Assembly (NCBI GenBank): GCA_024169445.1
Contig: JALKFA010000001.1
Span: 4,960,001 to 5,024,000 of the forward strand
DNA length: 64,000 nucleotides
Reading direction: 5' to 3'
DNA from: Buttiauxella agrestis ATCC 33320
GTDB lineage: Bacteria; Pseudomonadota; Gammaproteobacteria; Enterobacterales; Enterobacteriaceae
The notes below the pieces were generated by a model that was given only the letters and a program-made list of their open reading frames with translations, was not told the origin of the DNA and searched no databases. Shown here in pieces: positions 61,083 to 64,000 of the stretch (position 1 is the first letter of the stretch; the number at the start of each line of letters is the position of its first letter). Position numbers and translations under genes: made by a program.

Positions 61083-63173
61083 GTGAAATTTTTGAACACC
61101 CTTTTTGCAGGTACCTCGCGTAGCTTCATCGCGATTCCTCTGCTGATCTTGTCGCTATTGGCGATGATAGTGCTGCCATTGCCGGCATTTATGCTGGATG
61201 GCTTCTTCACTTTCAACATCGTGCTTTCCATGATAGTTCTGTTGGTCGCCCTCTCTATCCGGCGTCCACTGGACTTCTCTATCTTCCCGACCGTGCTGCT
61301 GATCGCCACGTTGCTGCGTTTGTGTATGAACGTCGCCTCCACCCGTGTGGTATTGCAGTTCGGTCACGAGTCACCCGATGCGGCCGGTAAGGTCGTTGAG
61401 TCCTTCGGTAAAGTCGTTATCGGGGGTAACTATGTGGTGGGGATGGTGGTGTTCCTCATCCTGATGATCATCAACTTCATCGTTATCACCAAGGGTAGTG
61501 AACGTATCTCGGAAGTCGCCGCGCGCTTTACCCTCGACGCCTTGCCCGGCAAACAGATGGCCATCGATGCCGATTTGAACGCTGGCATGATTGACCAGCG
61601 TCAGGCCAAGGAGCGCCGTGACGAGATAGCCCTGGAAGCCGATTTCTATGGCTCAATGGATGGTGCATCCAAGTTCGTTAAAGGGGATGCGATCGCTGGC
61701 CTGTTGATCCTGTTTATCAACCTCTTCGGTGGCGTGGCCATCGGTGTCTTCCAGCATGGACTCAGTTTCTCTGAAGCTATGTCGGTGTATAGCCTGCTCT
61801 CCATCGGTGACGGCCTGGTCGCCCAGATCCCTTCACTGATGCTTGCAGTGTCTGCAGCCATCGTCGTTACCCGAGTTTCAGACTCTGACGACGATATCAC
61901 CATCCAGTTCCGCGACCAGTTGATGGCCTCTCCGCCGGTTATCTTTACCGCTGCTATCGTCATGTTGGTGATGGGGCTGGTACCGGGTATGCCAACCCTG
62001 GTCTTCCTGATTTTTGCCGGTATTCTTGCCTGGGCTGCCTGGAAAACCCGACAACATAAAGCTGAAAAGGTCGCGCCAGCTGATCAGGATCAGATGGAGC
62101 GCTTTACCCGCCCGCTGGAAAATGAACTGAAGTGGAGCGATATCCCCTACACCGATCTGCTCAGGCTGGAACTGGGTTATCAGTTGATTTACCTCGTCGA
62201 TCGCGACAAGGGGGCTGAATTGCTCCAACGTCTGCGCGGTGTGCGTCAGACCCTTTCCGAACAGGCCGGATTTCTACTGCCCGAGGTACGAGTCAGAGAC
62301 AATATGGGGCTCAAACCAAACCAGTACGCCATCTACCTTAACGGCGTCAAGGTGGCCGTAGCGGACGTCATGCTGGACAGGCTCATGGCAATTAACTCAG
62401 GTGAACTGTTGGGGGAGATCCCTGGATTCCTGACCAAGGAACCGGTTTATGGAATGGACGCCGTTTGGATTCAACCCGCAGACAAGGCTAAGGCACTCAA
62501 CCTGGGTTACTCCGTCGTCGATGTGGCCACCATCATAGGGACACACATCAGCAAGGTCATCCGCAGCAATATTGGTGCGCTCCTGCAACTCGATGATGTG
62601 CACCAATTGCAACTGCGTCTGAGCCAGTTGGCTCCAAAACTGGCCGACGAGCTAACCGCAAAATTAACCGCTAACCAACAGTTGAAGGTCTACCGCAACT
62701 TGCTGACAGATCAGGTTTCCCTGATGGACGTACGGACGATGGCTCAGAGTCTGGTGGATGGTGCCGAGCTCACCAAAGATCCTTTGCTACTTGCAGCCGA
62801 AGCCCGCTGTGCCATGCGCCACACCATTCTGCATGGATTGATCGGCAATGCGACCACAGTACAAGTGTTCACCCTCTCCGATGAGCTGGAGAACATGCTA
62901 CTCAACGCCGCCACCCAGGCACAACGCAACGGTGGTGTACCGGCCGACAGCTTCCCGATTGAGCCTCAGTTGCTGGCACAGTTACAAAACCGTATGCCAA
63001 GCGTTAAAGAGCAAATGTCCTTACAAGGCTGGTCACCGATCCTACTGGTGCTGCCGCAACTGCGTCCACTGCTCGCCCGCTATTCCCGTACCTTTGCCAA
63101 GGGTCTGCACGTTCTTTCATTCAATGAGGTTCCTGATGAGCTCCATATCGAAGTCAAAGGAATTCTGGGTTAA
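61083..63173 (+). CDS. flhA: Flagellar export gate protein FlhA
   Basis: 696 residues from GTG 61083. Eight N-terminal membrane helices with the conserved FHIPEP-type loop region (RFTLDALPGKQMAIDADLNA, then IDQRQAKERRDEIALEADFY), and a C-terminal cytoplasmic domain that forms the nonameric ring. Proton-driven export gate. Its end overlaps the next gene by 38 bases. Confidence 0.95.
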   Translation: MKFLNTLFAGTSRSFIAIPLLILSLLAMIVLPLPAFMLDGFFTFNIVLSMIVLLVALSIRRPLDFSIFPTVLLIATLLRLCMNVASTRVVLQFGHESPDAAGKVVESFGKVVIGGNYVVGMVVFLILMIINFIVITKGSERISEVAARFTLDALPGKQMAIDADLNAGMIDQRQAKERRDEIALEADFYGSMDGASKFVKGDAIAGLLILFINLFGGVAIGVFQHGLSFSEAMSVYSLLSIGDGLVAQIPSLMLAVSAAIVVTRVSDSDDDITIQFRDQLMASPPVIFTAAIVMLVMGLVPGMPTLVFLIFAGILAWAAWKTRQHKAEKVAPADQDQMERFTRPLENELKWSDIPYTDLLRLELGYQLIYLVDRDKGAELLQRLRGVRQTLSEQAGFLLPEVRVRDNMGLKPNQYAIYLNGVKVAVADVMLDRLMAINSGELLGEIPGFLTKEPVYGMDAVWIQPADKAKALNLGYSVVDVATIIGTHISKVIRSNIGALLQLDDVHQLQLRLSQLAPKLADELTAKLTANQQLKVYRNLLTDQVSLMDVRTMAQSLVDGAELTKDPLLLAAEARCAMRHTILHGLIGNATTVQVFTLSDELENMLLNAATQAQRNGGVPADSFPIEPQLLAQLQNRMPSVKEQMSLQGWSPILLVLPQLRPLLARYSRTFAKGLHVLSFNEVPDELHIEVKGILG

Positions 63174-64000
63174 GGCGCTACTGGCGGGGTCTTTGCTGGC
63201 CATGCCAGCACCACTCTTGTCGCAGGATGCCCTCACTGGGGCAAAAAAAAGCGCCATGTCCTGGAAGGCTCGTCATCCTGATGTGGCGTTTCATGAGAGC
63301 TTCTACAACGAAAAACTCACTAAAATCCAGGGGATGATGAATCGTTCAGCCCCTTCTATTCGCTACATCGTCACCCAACTCCAGCGGCGCAAAATGCCGC
63401 TGGAACTGATGTTCGTCCCGCTGATCGAGAGCGGCTACAACCCCTACGCAATTTCACCGGTTGGGGCCACCGGCCCCTGGCAGTTGATGCCAAAAACTGC
63501 GCAACAATATGGTGTTATCAAGCAAGACTGGTACGACGGACGCAAAGATTTGATGGCCTCTACGCGCGGGGCACTCAATTATCTGAACTATCTGTACAAT
63601 TTGTTTGAACGTGACTGGCTACTCGCTCTGGCCGCCTACAATGCTGGAGAAGGGACGGTTCGCTCAGCCATGGAGCAAAACAGTGCCAAAGGCCGACAGA
63701 CCGACTTCTGGTCCCTGTCGCTACCGGAAGAAACCAAAAAGTATGTGCCAAAACTACTGGCACTGGTACGGCTTTACCGGGATGGAAAAATCAAGTTGCC
63801 GACGGTACCGGAGGAGTCTCGCCTGATAGCCCTGCATGTCAAAGATGGCGTCAGTCTGGCCTGGCTTGCCAGGCAACTGGGGCGCACCGCTGATGAGCTA
63901 AGTTTTTACAATGCGGGTCTGGAAAATGCGGTCGCCCCTCGTGGCAGTCGGGTCGTTTTGATGATGCCAGCAGGCTGGGGAAGACGGGCTCATCAAGTCC
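63136..64000 (+). CDS. MltD-like lytic transglycosylase with LysM-like region (3' end outside window)
   Basis: At least 288 residues from ATG 63136, inside the end of flhA. Signal peptide (VKALLAGSLLAMPAPLLS), then an SLT-type domain with catalytic Glu in LIESGYNPYAISPVGATGPW, QLMPKTAQQYGV and ALAAYNAGEGTVRSA. A C-terminal LysM-like segment follows (LHVKDGVSLAWLARQLGRTA). It cleaves peptidoglycan to anhydromuropeptides. Genetic overlap with flhA and the absence of the hydrolase domain in FlgJ suggest it opens the wall for the rod. The frame is still open at the window end. Confidence 0.88.
   Translation, partial: MSSISKSKEFWVKALLAGSLLAMPAPLLSQDALTGAKKSAMSWKARHPDVAFHESFYNEKLTKIQGMMNRSAPSIRYIVTQLQRRKMPLELMFVPLIESGYNPYAISPVGATGPWQLMPKTAQQYGVIKQDWYDGRKDLMASTRGALNYLNYLYNLFERDWLLALAAYNAGEGTVRSAMEQNSAKGRQTDFWSLSLPEETKKYVPKLLALVRLYRDGKIKLPTVPEESRLIALHVKDGVSLAWLARQLGRTADELSFYNAGLENAVAPRGSRVVLMMPAGWGRRAHQV

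Overview
The window comes from a chromosome of an enterobacterium in the Salmonella/Citrobacter/Enterobacter/Klebsiella part of Enterobacteriaceae. The tmRNA carries the ANDENYALAA tag. A giant biofilm adhesin with its type I secretion genes lies directly upstream of ssrA, as in the bapABCD-ssrA arrangement of Salmonella, and REP-like elements and P4-family satellites are present. No species is assigned.

Layout. (1) 1-6427: 3' end of a BapA-like adhesin gene followed by its TolC-like outer-membrane protein, ABC exporter and HlyD-like adaptor. (2) 6485-6848: ssrA. (3) about 6833-18920: a complete-looking P4-type satellite integrated in the 3' end of ssrA (integrase, Psu, Ogr/Delta, Sid, Vis/AlpA, an immunity RNA, Kil, epsilon-like, alpha primase-helicase, iteron arrays, attL/attR). 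Its int-psu cargo slot holds an A+T-rich two-gene unit: a HAD-phosphoribosyltransferase-double zinc ribbon fusion, translationally coupled to a DprA/SMF-like protein. This is the best candidate here for an unusual, probably anti-phage system. (4) about 18924-24231: the wreck of a second P4-type element. It has an immunity RNA of different pairing specificity, an Nlp-like regulator, an integrase tail, a psu tail, two IS630-type fragments and iteron remnants. Its cargo slot still holds an intact 695-residue protein with a nuclease-like core and a SEC-C tail.

(5) 24244-64000: a secondary flagellar locus that continues past the window. Leftward lies an eight-gene operon for CMP-legionaminic-acid-type sugar synthesis, headed by a GT80-family sialyltransferase homologue with an extra C-terminal region. 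Rightward from it run flagellin, fliD, fliS, fliT, fliK, fliL, a sigma-28 factor, motA and motB, the order seen in lateral (laf) systems. A leftward block carries flgB through flgL plus a LafW-like gene. A rightward block carries flgA, a Maf-type glycosyltransferase, flgM, flgN, a PhoP/PhoQ-like two-component pair, fliM, fliN, fliP, fliQ, fliR, flhB, flhA and an MltD-like lytic transglycosylase. There are no chemotaxis genes and no fliE-J in the window.

How it fits together. Four sites with GG-N10-GC spacing and TTGC cores (sigma-54 type) lie before the sugar operon, fliD, flgB and maf. Two sites sharing an unusual sigma-28-like spacing lie before flagellin and flgM. This suggests a hierarchy: a sigma-54 activator (not in the window), then hook/basal body, cap and glycosylation genes, then FlgM/sigma-28 control of the filament. 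FliM lacks the N-terminal CheY-binding peptide. FlgJ lacks its muramidase domain, and the lytic transglycosylase overlapping flhA may supply that activity. Flagellin is short with a Ser/Thr-rich centre, a plausible target for the two glycosyltransferases.
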